From contig JAKADA010000007.1 in NCBI GenBank assembly GCA_021820975.1, forward strand, positions 1-64,000: 64,000 bases of DNA. Reading direction: 5' to 3'. The notes under the pieces are model-generated. The model was not told the origin of the DNA and ran no database searches. It worked only from the letters and a program-made list of their open reading frames with translations. This DNA is from Bacillota bacterium (GTDB taxonomy: Bacteria > Bacillota > Bacilli > Alicyclobacillales > SLC66). The number at the start of each line of letters is the position of its first letter. The stretch's first letter is position 1. Position numbers and translations under genes: made by a program. Below, in pieces: positions 46,441 through 55,943 of the stretch.

Positions 46441-46685
46441 ACAAAATCGCCCTTCTAACGAAGGACGAAAGTTAAACTCTCGCGGTACCACCTTGCTTTT
46501 GCACAGGATCATTATCGATGCGCAACACTTCTTGGCGATATGGAGCCACCCGGTAGCCTTAGCAAAAAGGGACGACATTCCACGAACGATGCGCAAAGGG
46601 TTTTCAGCCAAGACCCTTCTCTCTAGAAGCGCAACATACGTGTACTCTTTCCCCAAGCTACATAGTATAGATAATGGATACTTTT
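46441..46685 (-). promoter_or_regulatory. T-box leader of valS
   Basis: The minus strand carries the T-box sequence AAGGTGGTACCGCG (46481-46494). Downstream is an intrinsic terminator, CGTCCTTC/GAAGGGCG (46448-46467) followed by ATTTTG. Upstream is about 190 nt of structured leader that includes AGAGTA and AGAGAG elements of stem I. I could not fix the specifier codon; GTA within CACGTATG is one candidate and would agree with valine. Confidence 0.9.
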
Positions 46686-46689
46686 AGGT

Positions 46690-46719
46690 ATTATACGCAT
46701 GGCAGATCGAGCAGGTCAA
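46690..46719 (-). promoter_or_regulatory. Sigma-A promoter of the valS T-box leader
   Basis: On the minus strand TTGACC (46714-46719) and TATAAT (46690-46695) lie 18 bp apart, directly upstream of the leader. A 7-bp inverted repeat GCAGATC/GATCTGC (46702-46708 and 46727-46733) flanks the -35 box and may be the terminator stem of the upstream gene or an operator. Confidence 0.8.
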
Positions 46720-46722
46720 GAA

Positions 46723-47283
46723 TTATGATCTGCGCCTTTTGCGTTTTTTTCGACTTTTTCCATGAGATGGAAGGCTTGGTGCCCCACGAGCAATGCGAAC
46801 AACTGGCTTTTCCTCTTTGGGAGGCGATGTCAAGCCCAATTTCGCACGGCGTTTATCCGCCCAATCGGTCATCCACGTCGTCAACCATGCCACAAACAAC
46901 GCAAAAATAATATCGAGTACACCAGAAGTCAGCATGCTCATGCGAACAGGCCAATACGTACCCGTTTCAAACGTCAGCATAATCGCTGCAGCTACGATTC
47001 CTCCAACAATACCGCCGATCCACCCTTGAATAGCGCGGTTTGTTTTCGTACGCTGGACCACGATATACGGTGCAAGAAACGTGGATAACCCCAGACTCAT
47101 GTTCACACCGTTAGCAGGATCACCCTTTGAAAAAATACCAGCCATACCGCCGATTGCACCTAAGGCAACACCACTAATAGCAATCGTTCGCCAACGCCAA
47201 CCTGCTGGTGGCGGCGACAAAAGTGTTGCTTGTGAACTGGCGCGAGTCCTTGCTTGAGCTTTGAGACGCGCTTGCTTCTCCAC
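46723..47283 (-). CDS. Membrane protein of unknown function
   Basis: I do not recognise this 186-residue protein. It has a polar N-terminus with a short Ala/Arg-rich stretch, about four membrane segments (about 30-150, Gly-rich, for example GWIGGIVGGIVAAAIM) and a strongly basic C-terminal tail ending in KSRKKRKRRRS. The tail suggests a cytosolic end that contacts acidic lipid or nucleic acid. The start is GTG with a weak ribosome site. It lies alone between valS and a divergent small membrane gene. Confidence 0.65.
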   Translation of the reverse strand: MEKQARLKAQARTRASSQATLLSPPPAGWRWRTIAISGVALGAIGGMAGIFSKGDPANGVNMSLGLSTFLAPYIVVQRTKTNRAIQGWIGGIVGGIVAAAIMLTFETGTYWPVRMSMLTSGVLDIIFALFVAWLTTWMTDWADKRRAKLGLTSPPKEEKPVVRIARGAPSLPSHGKSRKKRKRRRS

Positions 47284-47430
47284 GATAAGACACCCATTTC
47301 TCTGTACAAAATTGCCTGCACACTAATCTTTGTCCATCATACCACGGCAAGCGATAAGAAGAAAAGACGCACCAACATGTTGAACGGATCATAGCCTAAC
47401 TTTATGCAACCGTACATGGAGGGCAATCCT

Positions 47431-47592
47431 ATGCCAAACTTTTTTGCGCCGTTAGCTCGTTTTGCCAAAGTCATTTTATTAGGGTGTATTTTTCTAACGA
47501 TGTTGCAGATGGTTTTTTTCCCATCCATTATCAACTTGTTAATACTCGCCGGACTTATTACAGTACTTGTTGCCTTTTTTCTGGGCGGTTAG
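47431..47592 (+). CDS. Small hydrophobic protein, 53 residues
   Basis: This is a plus-strand gene with ATG 47431 eight bases after GGAGGG. The product has a basic start and two hydrophobic segments (VILLGCIFLTMLQMVFF and LLILAGLITVLVAFFLGG). It is unrecognised; small membrane proteins of this shape occur near sporulation loci. A GC-rich hairpin follows. Confidence 0.6.
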   Translation: MPNFFAPLARFAKVILLGCIFLTMLQMVFFPSIINLLILAGLITVLVAFFLGG

Positions 47593-47618
47593 GGCCATCG
47601 TCTGTTAACTATCAACAT

Positions 47619-47647
47619 GCAGGCGACCCGAATCATGGGTCGCCTGC
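47619..47647. terminator. GC-rich hairpin between convergent genes
   Basis: GCAGGCGACCC and GGGTCGCCTGC form an 11-bp perfect stem with a 7-nt loop between the small membrane gene and the spoVID-like gene. No T-run follows on either strand, so it may act as a bidirectional pause or weak terminator. Confidence 0.55.
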
Positions 47648-47652
47648 ACCAC

Positions 47653-48969
47653 CTACGATCTCACTGGAATGTATAGCAAGCTACCCGACGGCAACCCTTC
47701 TTCTTGCATTAAGGGATTTACTCTTAGTAGATCAGCCATATTGATGCGGTACAGTTCGGCGATGGCTTCTAAGGTTTCCGCAGGTTGAACAATGCGGAAT
47801 TTCATCGTAAAGTGCGTTTCACCGCTAGGGACATTGAGCGACTTCCAGAACCACTGTGCTGTCGTCATGGTTGTTTCAACTTCTTCAGTAGCCTTGTAAG
47901 TTGCTTGTACTTGAGATTCACTTTCTATGACAGGGGTATCTGGTTCCATTGCGGCCACAAGCGCCTGCACTATCCGCTTAGATTCTAATTCCGATGCCAA
48001 TTCAGGTACTTCTAATTCTTTGGCGCTTGATGAAGAGGATTCTGCATATTTGGGATCCTCTGGCGGTAGATTGACATGCTCAAAGTGGAAATGTAGATCA
48101 TCCGTTACTTCTTGCTCAAAAAACTCCTCTTGTCGCATCATCGGCGCGGATTCTTCTACATTTTCAGGTGCGATTCCCGAACGAAAGGGACTCATTGTAA
48201 AGGAGGCTTGCGGTCCTTGTAAGGCTCGATCCGCACCAAGCAAGTCTTTCTGCCACAATGTAACCGATGATGCGGATGACTCAGGTAGGTCATCTTCTTT
48301 GGCATTTTGTTCCGATCGCACTGCCAAAAGTGACCATTCGCCAAGAGCACTTTCCTCTACTTTTTGCATACTATCTTGAATTTCATCAAATTCCTGTACT
48401 GCTACATCTTCACTGACTTCTTCTTGCAAAATGACAGGAACTTCGGTAACTTCAATGACCTGCTCTTGCACAGATGATGCTTCATCAACCGTCGGAGGTA
48501 CGATCGCCTCTTGTGCACCACAATGTGCCGTATAACCACCTGATGCCTGCAACCCTTCAATCTCAAGAACCGCTCTCAAATGAATCCAACCTGGACCCAA
48601 GATATCCATCGTTGCATCAGGAACATGAACAGATACACTTAATAAACCCGGTCCTTGCGCTGCAGCAGGCATAGAAATATCAAACGGCATTCGGTGTTGC
48701 AGATGTTCAACTGCTTGTGCATCGTTTTCGTGATCATCTCCATACGCTGACATATCTTCTGCCAAATACGCCGTAAACAACACGTTTCCTTCTAAATAAA
48801 GGCTTTCCCCACGTTGTTCTAATGTCGTTACTTCCGTCAAGGCAGAGAATTCTTCTACCTGTTCATTACCCCGCACGGCATCGACAAAAACCTGTTGATC
48901 GACAAATAACTCAAGCTCATGGTCTGGCGCGTCCCATTTTGCCAACCTGATCCCCCCTCTTGCCATATG
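47653..48969 (-). CDS. spoVID: SpoVID-like spore coat morphogenesis protein with LysM domain
   Basis: This 438-residue protein has an N-terminal SpoVID-type domain (residues 1 to about 140, with LELFVDQQVFVDAV), a long acidic low-complexity middle and a C-terminal LysM domain (MKFRIVQPAETLEAIAELY through SLLYIPV). SpoVID drives coat encasement of the spore. The start is ATG 48967-48969 seven bases after GGGAG. In B. subtilis spoVID lies just upstream of hemL; here a Tad locus separates them. Confidence 0.8.
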   Translation of the reverse strand, partial: HMARGGIRLAKWDAPDHELELFVDQQVFVDAVRGNEQVEEFSALTEVTTLEQRGESLYLEGNVLFTAYLAEDMSAYGDDHENDAQAVEHLQHRMPFDISMPAAAQGPGLLSVSVHVPDATMDILGPGWIHLRAVLEIEGLQASGGYTAHCGAQEAIVPPTVDEASSVQEQVIEVTEVPVILQEEVSEDVAVQEFDEIQDSMQKVEESALGEWSLLAVRSEQNAKEDDLPESSASSVTLWQKDLLGADRALQGPQASFTMSPFRSGIAPENVEESAPMMRQEEFFEQEVTDDLHFHFEHVNLPPEDPKYAESSSSSAKELEVPELASELESKRIVQALVAAMEPDTPVIESESQVQATYKATEEVETTMTTAQWFWKSLNVPSGETHFTMKFRIVQPAETLEAIAELYRINMADLLRVNPLMQEEGLPSGSLLYIPVRS

Positions 48970-49002
48970 CTTCTCCCAAACCATACGTTTTTGAAAGCCA
49001 AG

Positions 49003-49353
49003 TTATGACTCAAGGTGGGTAGGAGAAAATGCAAGACGATCTCCCAAGACAATGTTTTCACGATCACAGGTGCCACTTACAAATTCCAAAGCGTGTTCAG
49101 CTATCTTACAACGAACAATACGCCATGGTCGAACATCTTTTTTCATAGAAATCACACGCAAACTCGCATCAAGAAAAACAATATCAATGACCATCAGCAT
49201 AAAATGCGTATGTAAACTTCGACAATGCCAAAAAATCATGCCATCGCCTGTTCGTAATGCACGACGAAACATCAATCCACGCAAACGAGTGCCAAACGTA
49301 GAAGCAAAAGTAACGCAGCCGATTCTTTCGCCATTACGCATCACATCTACCAA
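49003..49353 (-). CDS. DUF192 family protein
   Basis: This protein of about 116 residues has the DUF192 core: RLRGLMFR near residue 23 and the GDGMIFWHC, TFMLM-like and VDIVFLD segments. Function is unknown. The start is TTG 49351-49353 eight bases after AAAGGAG, overlapping the tadC 3' end by about 15 codon positions. It is the distal gene of the Tad operon; DUF192 genes often travel with Flp/Tad loci. Confidence 0.75.
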   Translation of the reverse strand: MVDVMRNGERIGCVTFASTFGTRLRGLMFRRALRTGDGMIFWHCRSLHTHFMLMVIDIVFLDASLRVISMKKDVRPWRIVRCKIAEHALEFVSGTCDRENIVLGDRLAFSPTHLES

Positions 49354-49366
49354 TTTGAAAACTCCT

Positions 49367-50263
49367 TTAGTGTGTAAATACGGTCGCAATGTGCAACATT
49401 GCTGGGCCCAAAATAACGATAAATAAACCCGGAAAAATAAACATAATTAAAGGAAATAGAATCTTAATTGGAGCCTTCATAGCCTGTTCTTCAGCACGTT
49501 GCCGTAGTTTTCTACGAGCCTCTTGTGATTGAATTCTTAGCACATGAGCGATACCCATGCCTAACCGATCCGCTTGAATTAGCGCATTTAAAAAGGACCT
49601 TATATCATCAACCTCAATTCGAAGACTTGCATCCTTTAGAGCTTCTCTACGCGTCTTGCCAAGACTCATCTCAGCCAAAATCTGTCGCATAAACGTCCCC
49701 AAAGGTGTCTCTAAATTCTGCACTGCACGCGCTAAAGCTTGATCAAAACCAAGTCCTGCTTCGACACTGATCGTCAACACATCAAGTAAATTGGGCAATC
49801 CTTTGAACATTTCCTTTTGTACTTGTGCCACCTTTTGCGATAAAAAGATTCGCGGCAAGAGTACACTGAAAAAAATGAGGATCAGACCTATAAAAGCAGC
49901 GATACCTGTTTTGAAGACGAGATATAAAATAATAGCGATGATAAAGCTACTTACAACAGCCAACACGCGCATCAACACAAACTGACGCATAGCAGCACCT
50001 TGGCGAATCCCAGCTTTTCGCAACTGCAATTCTGTTTTTTTGCTGACTTCAATGGGCATTACCTGGTAAAAAAATGCCCATACTTGTCGACGAATAGTGG
50101 CTGATAACGAGCGAAATATTGGGGATTTTGGCTCTTTAGCCACTAACAATACCTGTGATACGCGTTGCCAAAGACGAAAACGGGATGCCAACAGGATCTT
50201 AAGAACACTCCCGTAAAGAAGAAACGTGCTTACAAACAGGAGGATGACAATCCAAGGTTTCAT
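49367..50263 (-). CDS. tadC: TadC-like Tad pilus platform protein
   Basis: This 298-residue type II secretion F-domain protein has about four membrane segments and the GspF-type domain with GLPNLLDVLTISVEAGLGFDQ split by the helical bundle. It pairs with TadB to form the inner-membrane platform for the CpaF motor. The ribosome site is AGGAAGGTG. Confidence 0.88.
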   Translation of the reverse strand: MKPWIVILLFVSTFLLYGSVLKILLASRFRLWQRVSQVLLVAKEPKSPIFRSLSATIRRQVWAFFYQVMPIEVSKKTELQLRKAGIRQGAAMRQFVLMRVLAVVSSFIIAIILYLVFKTGIAAFIGLILIFFSVLLPRIFLSQKVAQVQKEMFKGLPNLLDVLTISVEAGLGFDQALARAVQNLETPLGTFMRQILAEMSLGKTRREALKDASLRIEVDDIRSFLNALIQADRLGMGIAHVLRIQSQEARRKLRQRAEEQAMKAPIKILFPLIMFIFPGLFIVILGPAMLHIATVFTH

Positions 50264-50291
50264 AAATTCACCTTCCTGAGATCAAAAATTC

Positions 50292-51221
50292 TTAGACTTC
50301 AATATTGACGATTCTTCGAATAACAGTCATGCCGATAATTTGCCCTAGTATCGCAACAAACAGCATGATAAGCCCCACACCAGATGTAAATAATGAAACG
50401 ATATAAGCTGCATTAAAAAGGTAAAGGAGAATTCCTATTGTGGGTGTAAGTGCCATAAAAATCCACATGGATAAACGTCCCTGCGCAGTTAAGGTGCGAA
50501 TTTCGCCTTGAATGCGTATCCGTTCACGAATCGTATCACCGGCAATTTCTAACACCTCAGCTAAATTCCCTCCAACTTGGCGTTGAATTAGGATTGCATT
50601 AACAATCAAACTAAAATCAAGGGATTGTATACGATGATCCGCATGAGCTAGCGCCTCCTCGATGGAAATACCAAAAGACAATTCACGCAGCATACGGCGA
50701 AATTCATCAGCTAATCTGCCTTTCGTTTCTTGCGCTAAGATATCGACTGTCTGCAAAAAAGAATACCCCGCCCGCAACGCTCCTGACGCGATAGTCACCA
50801 TATCGCCAAGCCCTTCTTCTAAGTCTCTCTTACGTAGTTTTTTGCGACGAAGTAACCAAAATCGGTAACCAAATACAAGCATAAAACCGATTAGTACAAC
50901 ACCAAAAACCCCGTGAAGAAGAAACCATCCAACTGTCAGCATCGTTAGACACAAGAGAACAATTGTCTGAACCTCTTTACCTGTTAACGTTACACCAATA
51001 CTATCCAAATCTTTTTTTACTTGCTGCACAAGATAAGATCCTATATATCGTCTTTTTGTGTCTGTTTTTTCTGCGATATGTGTATTTTTCGTCTTTTTAA
51101 CTTCCTCTTGATGCGAAACAGCAAAAACACGATCGCGTAAACGAACTGGTTTCCAAAAAATCGTCGTCAAGATACCATACGCTGCCATCGATACACAAAT
51201 AAATACAAGTAACGCGATCAT
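50292..51221 (-). CDS. tadB: TadB-like Tad pilus platform protein
   Basis: This 309-residue F-domain protein has two membrane segments on each side of the domain (GDMVTIASGALRAGYSFLQ). It overlaps the tadA stop by 4 bp (ATGA). TadB and TadC act together in Flp pilus export. Confidence 0.88.
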   Translation of the reverse strand: MIALLVFICVSMAAYGILTTIFWKPVRLRDRVFAVSHQEEVKKTKNTHIAEKTDTKRRYIGSYLVQQVKKDLDSIGVTLTGKEVQTIVLLCLTMLTVGWFLLHGVFGVVLIGFMLVFGYRFWLLRRKKLRKRDLEEGLGDMVTIASGALRAGYSFLQTVDILAQETKGRLADEFRRMLRELSFGISIEEALAHADHRIQSLDFSLIVNAILIQRQVGGNLAEVLEIAGDTIRERIRIQGEIRTLTAQGRLSMWIFMALTPTIGILLYLFNAAYIVSLFTSGVGLIMLFVAILGQIIGMTVIRRIVNIEV

Positions 51222-52627
51222 TCTGATTCACCACCTTGCGCAATGAATTTTTCATCACGAAACCATGCCATAACGATAGGAGTTCCTTGCTCTTTCATTC
51301 GTTCCACACAATGAGGTACGACCCCTGTTGGGCGATAGCGTCCCAGTACAGTACCATCAGGTGAACGGCCTGTTTGTTCAAAAATAAATACATCTTGTAA
51401 GGTGATTTGTTCGCTTTCCATACCAAGTACTTCTGTGATGTGCGTAATACGACGTTTACCATCAGGCATTCTTGCTTGATGTACGATTAATTGCACAGCA
51501 GACGAAATTTGTTCCCTAATAGCTCGAGATGGTAACTCCATGCCTGCCATCATCACCATCGTTTCTAAGCGGCGTACCATATCACGGGGAGAATTGGCAT
51601 GACCGGTAGTCAAAGATCCATCATGCCCTGTGTTCATCGCCTGAAGCATATCAAGTGCCTCTGACCCACGTACTTCACCAACCACAATGCGGTCAGGACG
51701 CATACGTAAAGCATTTTTCACCAAATCGCGAATCGTAACTGTACCTTTGCCTTCTACATTTGCGGGTCGTGTTTCTAAAGAAACGAGATGCTTCTGCTGC
51801 AAGCGTAATTCGGCAGCATCCTCGATCGTTAAAATTCGCTCCTGTTCACCGATGAAACTTGACAGTACATTAAGTGTTGTTGTTTTGCCAGAGCCTGTTC
51901 CACCCGAAATCACGATGTTCACACGAGCAGCGATGGCACTTTTTAAAAACTCTGCCATCGCAGGCGTTAGTGTTCCTCTTGTCAGTAAATCAGTCACTTG
52001 CAAAGGGATGCTGGCGAATTTTCGAATCGTAACACACGGACCCTTTAATGCTAAAGGCGGAATAATAGCATGCACACGAGAACCATCCGGTAATCGAGCA
52101 TCAACATAAGGCGTCGCCTCATCAATGCGACGACCAATGGGTGAAACAATCTTTTCAATGATACGCATAACATGTTCATCATCTTTAAATTGTGCCTGCG
52201 TTTCTTCAATTTTGCCCTGTCGTTCTATATATACCTGATCATGGGCAACCACCATAATCTCACTAATTGAATCATCACGAAGTAATCCATCGATCGGTCC
52301 ATAACCTGAAATCTCTGCCGTCAATTCATCCAACAAAGTATCCTGATCTGTTTTCGTTAAAACAACCTGTTCTTTTGTCAAAAAATTTTCAAAAAGTTGT
52401 GCTAATTCTACATGATCTTCCCTTTGTGTGAGATCGTCGACCAGTTGGACATGAGCTTTTGCTTTAATCTGTGCTAGCATGCTTGCGTTACTGGAGTTTG
52501 TTTCCTTAGATTGAATCGGCGTTTCCTTTTGGGTGCTGTCCACATGTTCAACCGTCTCTAAAACACGAGATACAAGAGATGCATTAGCGGCATTACGTGT
52601 GCGTTCCATTCGTTGCAAAAGTGACAT
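51218..52627 (-). CDS. tadA: TadA/CpaF ATPase of the Tad pilus
   Basis: This 469-residue bidirectional pilus motor has an N-terminal helical domain, Walker A SGGTGSGKTTT near 240, Walker B RPDRIVVGEVRG near 308, and GHDGSLTTGHANS, which is typical of CpaF. The ribosome site is GAGGTG. It is followed by tadB and preceded by the CpaE-like gene. Confidence 0.94.
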   Translation of the reverse strand: MSLLQRMERTRNAANASLVSRVLETVEHVDSTQKETPIQSKETNSSNASMLAQIKAKAHVQLVDDLTQREDHVELAQLFENFLTKEQVVLTKTDQDTLLDELTAEISGYGPIDGLLRDDSISEIMVVAHDQVYIERQGKIEETQAQFKDDEHVMRIIEKIVSPIGRRIDEATPYVDARLPDGSRVHAIIPPLALKGPCVTIRKFASIPLQVTDLLTRGTLTPAMAEFLKSAIAARVNIVISGGTGSGKTTTLNVLSSFIGEQERILTIEDAAELRLQQKHLVSLETRPANVEGKGTVTIRDLVKNALRMRPDRIVVGEVRGSEALDMLQAMNTGHDGSLTTGHANSPRDMVRRLETMVMMAGMELPSRAIREQISSAVQLIVHQARMPDGKRRITHITEVLGMESEQITLQDVFIFEQTGRSPDGTVLGRYRPTGVVPHCVERMKEQGTPIVMAWFRDEKFIAQGGESE

Positions 52628-52633
52628 ATCGCA

Positions 52634-53845
52634 TCACCTCGCCTTTAAAGAGAATCGTCGAAAAAAGGTAGTTTTAATTTTATCGCGTGTTATTCTTGTT
52701 TCCGTAGAAGTGATTTTTTGAGCGATATGTTGAATATCATGCGCTATGCGAGTGCGTTTTGTTTGTAAGACAACAGGGATACCAAGATTAACGGCGGTGC
52801 TCGTTGCCAAAGAGTCAAACCCAATTGTGCTGTACGTCTCAAGAGACAAGACTTCCTGTGCCATCGTTCCAGGTAACGTACCACGCTCAACATAGAGACT
52901 TTTCCATAATGACAAATCATACCCGAGTGTTTTTATGACGTTTAGCATTCGGCGATTATCTCGTACACTAGCAAGATCCGCCGTGCTGACAAGAAACACA
53001 TCATCAGCCGCATCAATAGCAGCAAAAAACATGTCTTGTAACGGGCTTGCTGTATCGACGATCACGTAATCAAAATCTTTTCGCAATGTGCGTAACAACC
53101 CTTGAATGAAATTCGGCGTGATATATTCACCTTGTTCCACAGCAGAGGGTGCCGGTAATACATGCAACCCTGTCTCATGGCTCGTGAGGTACGCGTGTAC
53201 AACTTCAGCATAGCCCTGGCCCTCAAGGAGTAACGTGTAAATTGTCCGTTGCGTGTCCGATATGCCCAAAAGCGTTGTCACATCGCCAAAAGCTAAGTCC
53301 AAGTCAACAAGTACCACACTTTTTCCACGACGCGCTAGCTCAACACCGAGATTGACGCTTAGCATGGTTTTGCCGACGCCGCCCTTCGCACTTACAAAAG
53401 CCATAATTCGCGATCTTGTTTTAAAGCGATCATTTAAGATAACTGACGTAGCAACACGTTTTTGTTGTTCATCGCGAGAATATACATTACGAATAGCCGT
53501 GAGCATACTTTCTGAGCTAAACGGCTTTAGTAGGTACTCCTTAGCGCCTGCCTGCAAAGCTCGCTTTAAAGCCTGAAATTCTTCTTGAACAGAGACAATG
53601 ACGACAGAGACATCGGGTAATGTATCCGCGATTTTTTGTGTAGCTTCAATGCCATCCATCACAGGCATATTGATATCCATCAGCACGATATCCGGTTTAA
53701 AAGAGGCAGCCATTTCACACGCCTCTTTGCCGTCGATCGCTTCCCCTATAATCTCGATATCTTGGGCATAACTTAACAACATTCGTTCCGTATCACGGAT
53801 CTCTTTTGCATCATCGACAAGAAGCACCTGAATTTTTTGCGCCAT
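52634..53845 (-). CDS. cpaE: CpaE-like protein: receiver domain plus ParA/MinD ATPase
   Basis: This 403-residue protein has an N-terminal response-regulator receiver domain with Asp11, Asp12, phospho-acceptor Asp57 and Lys107 all present. It is joined to a ParA/MinD ATPase with deviant Walker A KGGVGKT (about 154-160). CpaE/TadZ proteins localise Tad pili, and their receiver domain is often degenerate; here it looks competent for phosphorylation. The start is ATG 53843-53845 behind GGAGGTG. The neighbouring histidine kinase is a plausible partner. Confidence 0.9.
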   Translation of the reverse strand: MAQKIQVLLVDDAKEIRDTERMLLSYAQDIEIIGEAIDGKEACEMAASFKPDIVLMDINMPVMDGIEATQKIADTLPDVSVVIVSVQEEFQALKRALQAGAKEYLLKPFSSESMLTAIRNVYSRDEQQKRVATSVILNDRFKTRSRIMAFVSAKGGVGKTMLSVNLGVELARRGKSVVLVDLDLAFGDVTTLLGISDTQRTIYTLLLEGQGYAEVVHAYLTSHETGLHVLPAPSAVEQGEYITPNFIQGLLRTLRKDFDYVIVDTASPLQDMFFAAIDAADDVFLVSTADLASVRDNRRMLNVIKTLGYDLSLWKSLYVERGTLPGTMAQEVLSLETYSTIGFDSLATSTAVNLGIPVVLQTKRTRIAHDIQHIAQKITSTETRITRDKIKTTFFRRFSLKAR

Positions 53846-53849
53846 GTCA

Positions 53850-54605
53850 TCACCTCCCAAGTACCGTGCTATCGGTGACCACTGGGCTATTTGCTAACTC
53901 TTTACTCTTTGAAGCAGATTGCAACAACAAATCAAGTTCTCCATAAGCATTGACAAAGCCAATTTGCTGAGCAACCTTCGGTGTGACAGCTAACACCACC
54001 GTTGCAGAATTAGCCAAGGCTGGCGTGGCATTGGTTGATGGAGAGTTGACTTGTGTCTGACTGATTGCACTAGGTGTCGGTGCAGAGAGCACCTGAATAT
54101 TTTGAGCAATAATATGTGCTGCATCACTGTGAGTTCCCGTATACTCTTTGCTTAGAACAGCCAAGATAGCCACATGATCCCCGGGCAAAATATCACCGCC
54201 TGCATCATTAACAGCATTGTAGACAACGCTCATCGCAAGAAGCCCGGATGGTACGTGATCAGAAAGTCGTGGTGATAAGGATGTAGATGTAAGCATCGGT
54301 GCCACGATTTGTTGCCCGCGATAGATAGGTTGATTGGCGATCTTGCCTAGCGCACCTTGCAAAGTAGCAAGGGAACCAGTCTCTTTTCCTAACACCGGAA
54401 TTAAAGTCACCGTGACCATCGTTGCATTGATGTGAGTGCCGGCAACCATATCTTTCGTGGCCATCACCACAGGAGCTTCATGGATGCCTTGTCGTTGCTT
54501 TTGCACCAATGCGTTGATTTGTCCTTGTACCACCAATGCCGTAAGTAGGGCAAGTATCAATGACCCTGCGAAAAGTAGCCATGATAGGCGCTTTTGCTTA
54601 TGCAC
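53850..54605 (-). CDS. cpaB: CpaB/RcpC-like Flp pilus assembly protein
   Basis: This 251-residue protein has one N-terminal membrane segment (LLFAGSLILALLTALVV) and an extracytoplasmic SAF-like domain (ATKDMVAGTHI). The start is GTG 54603-54605 behind GGAGG. In Gram-negative bacteria CpaB works with a secretin; no secretin is encoded here, as expected for a monoderm. Confidence 0.85.
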   Translation of the reverse strand: MHKQKRLSWLLFAGSLILALLTALVVQGQINALVQKQRQGIHEAPVVMATKDMVAGTHINATMVTVTLIPVLGKETGSLATLQGALGKIANQPIYRGQQIVAPMLTSTSLSPRLSDHVPSGLLAMSVVYNAVNDAGGDILPGDHVAILAVLSKEYTGTHSDAAHIIAQNIQVLSAPTPSAISQTQVNSPSTNATPALANSATVVLAVTPKVAQQIGFVNAYGELDLLLQSASKSKELANSPVVTDSTVLGR

Positions 54606-54631
54606 GATACATTCCTCCGCAGAACTTCACC

Positions 54632-55522
54632 CTAGTGTGTTAGGTGAACCCCATAAAGTCCAAATTCTGTAGATGAACCAACGATGCCTGGAACTACCAA
54701 TTGTTTAAATCGTCCTAGAATTTGCTGATGTCCTCCACTATAAGTCAAACCATCAAGATAAAAAGCAGCAAAACCGACGACGGTCACCGTCCCTTTGCCA
54801 TTTGGCCAAGGCCCCGCAATGACAGGCAAGAGCATCATACGAGGGCTAGTCTCCGTTGCCGTTTGAAAAGTGTCGTTAACACCTTGCTGTAAGCGATATA
54901 AAATAGCGGTACGCACAGGACCATCCATAACGCCTGTTTCTGTAGGTAACGAGTCGCCTACGGCAATCGTTCCACCATAGCCGCACATCAAATTTTGTTC
55001 TAATGTAGAAGCTCCATTGCCACCTAGTGCTAAAAAACCGTAGTTGCCTGTCGATCCTTCGCCAGCACCTTGAGATAACGCATAGGACTTTCCATAGGAA
55101 AAATTTTGTTGTTCGACAGCCAAAGGGACAAAACCGGTTCCCTGTTGTAACGCGCCTACAGAAGCGGTCGATGATGCAGCGATAGTCGCTTTTGTGTCAC
55201 CAAAAACTCTGGCAAAATACAAAGGCACAAATTGAGTACGAGATACAGTTACCGAACCTGCTGCTAAATTCACCACAACGTTATCGGCTTGTTCATGATT
55301 TTGAACGACATACGATAATGCTGCAGCTTGGGCTACATTCGTTCCTGCAAAAAGTTGTTGTGCGCCAGCCAAAGCTCCTGCATCAAGAGCATTAGCCAAT
55401 TTCGTTTGTTCAAAAAAGACAACACCAATATCCGTAACTAAAGCGATGGCAGACAACAAAACCACCATAGCAAGCGCAGTAAAAACGGCGATATTCCCTG
55501 TATCCTCTCGCCAACTGTGCAT
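54632..55522 (-). CDS. tadG: TadG-like protein with Tad N-terminal domain
   Basis: This protein of about 296 residues has N-terminal DTGNIAVFTALAMVVLLSA, the TadE/G-like transmembrane start, followed by a soluble exported region. ATG 55520-55522 lies nine bases after GGAG and five bases after the tadE stop. It may be a minor pilin-like or wall-anchoring component. Confidence 0.78.
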   Translation of the reverse strand: MHSWREDTGNIAVFTALAMVVLLSAIALVTDIGVVFFEQTKLANALDAGALAGAQQLFAGTNVAQAAALSYVVQNHEQADNVVVNLAAGSVTVSRTQFVPLYFARVFGDTKATIAASSTASVGALQQGTGFVPLAVEQQNFSYGKSYALSQGAGEGSTGNYGFLALGGNGASTLEQNLMCGYGGTIAVGDSLPTETGVMDGPVRTAILYRLQQGVNDTFQTATETSPRMMLLPVIAGPWPNGKGTVTVVGFAAFYLDGLTYSGGHQQILGRFKQLVVPGIVGSSTEFGLYGVHLTH

Positions 55523-55527
55523 AACCG

Positions 55528-55914
55528 TCACTCCACTCGCATCGTCGTTGCAGCAGTAATCGTCAGCGGATTGGGGAAAAATAAGCTTAGTGGCGGATCA
55601 AACGTCATTGGATACGAGATTGACACCGTCACTGGATCACCACTTGTTCGTTCGCCAGGGGTAATGATGATATGCAATAAATTCGCTTGCAACACAGATG
55701 CACCTTGAACGATAACCTGACTGATTTGTAGATCACTATCTCCAATACTTGCATACCGGGCTGCATCTCTAGCTGCTTCTTGCAACACCAAATCTGTCAT
55801 AAAAAATTTTCCAAAATCAAAAATCGCAATCAAAATCAATAACAACATAGGCAATACGATAGAAAATTCGACTAAAGACTGGCCAGAATCATCGCGAAGC
55901 CACCGTGATTTCAC
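55528..55914 (-). CDS. tadE: TadE-like pseudopilin
   Basis: This 128-residue TadE family protein reads DSGQSLVEFSIVLPMLLLIL, with the Glu of the Flp-type cleavage motif. The start is GTG 55912-55914 after GGGGTGGG. It lies after the Flp pilin and its terminator. Confidence 0.85.
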   Translation of the reverse strand: MKSRWLRDDSGQSLVEFSIVLPMLLLILIAIFDFGKFFMTDLVLQEAARDAARYASIGDSDLQISQVIVQGASVLQANLLHIIITPGERTSGDPVTVSISYPMTFDPPLSLFFPNPLTITAATTMRVE

Positions 55915-55943
55915 GATTTCCCACCCCTTTAGCCGTTATTGCT

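Noticed and set aside
47927-48379. 150-codon plus-strand frame over the spoVID-like gene
   Set aside because: It is a Ser-rich mirror of the acidic low-complexity region on the other strand.
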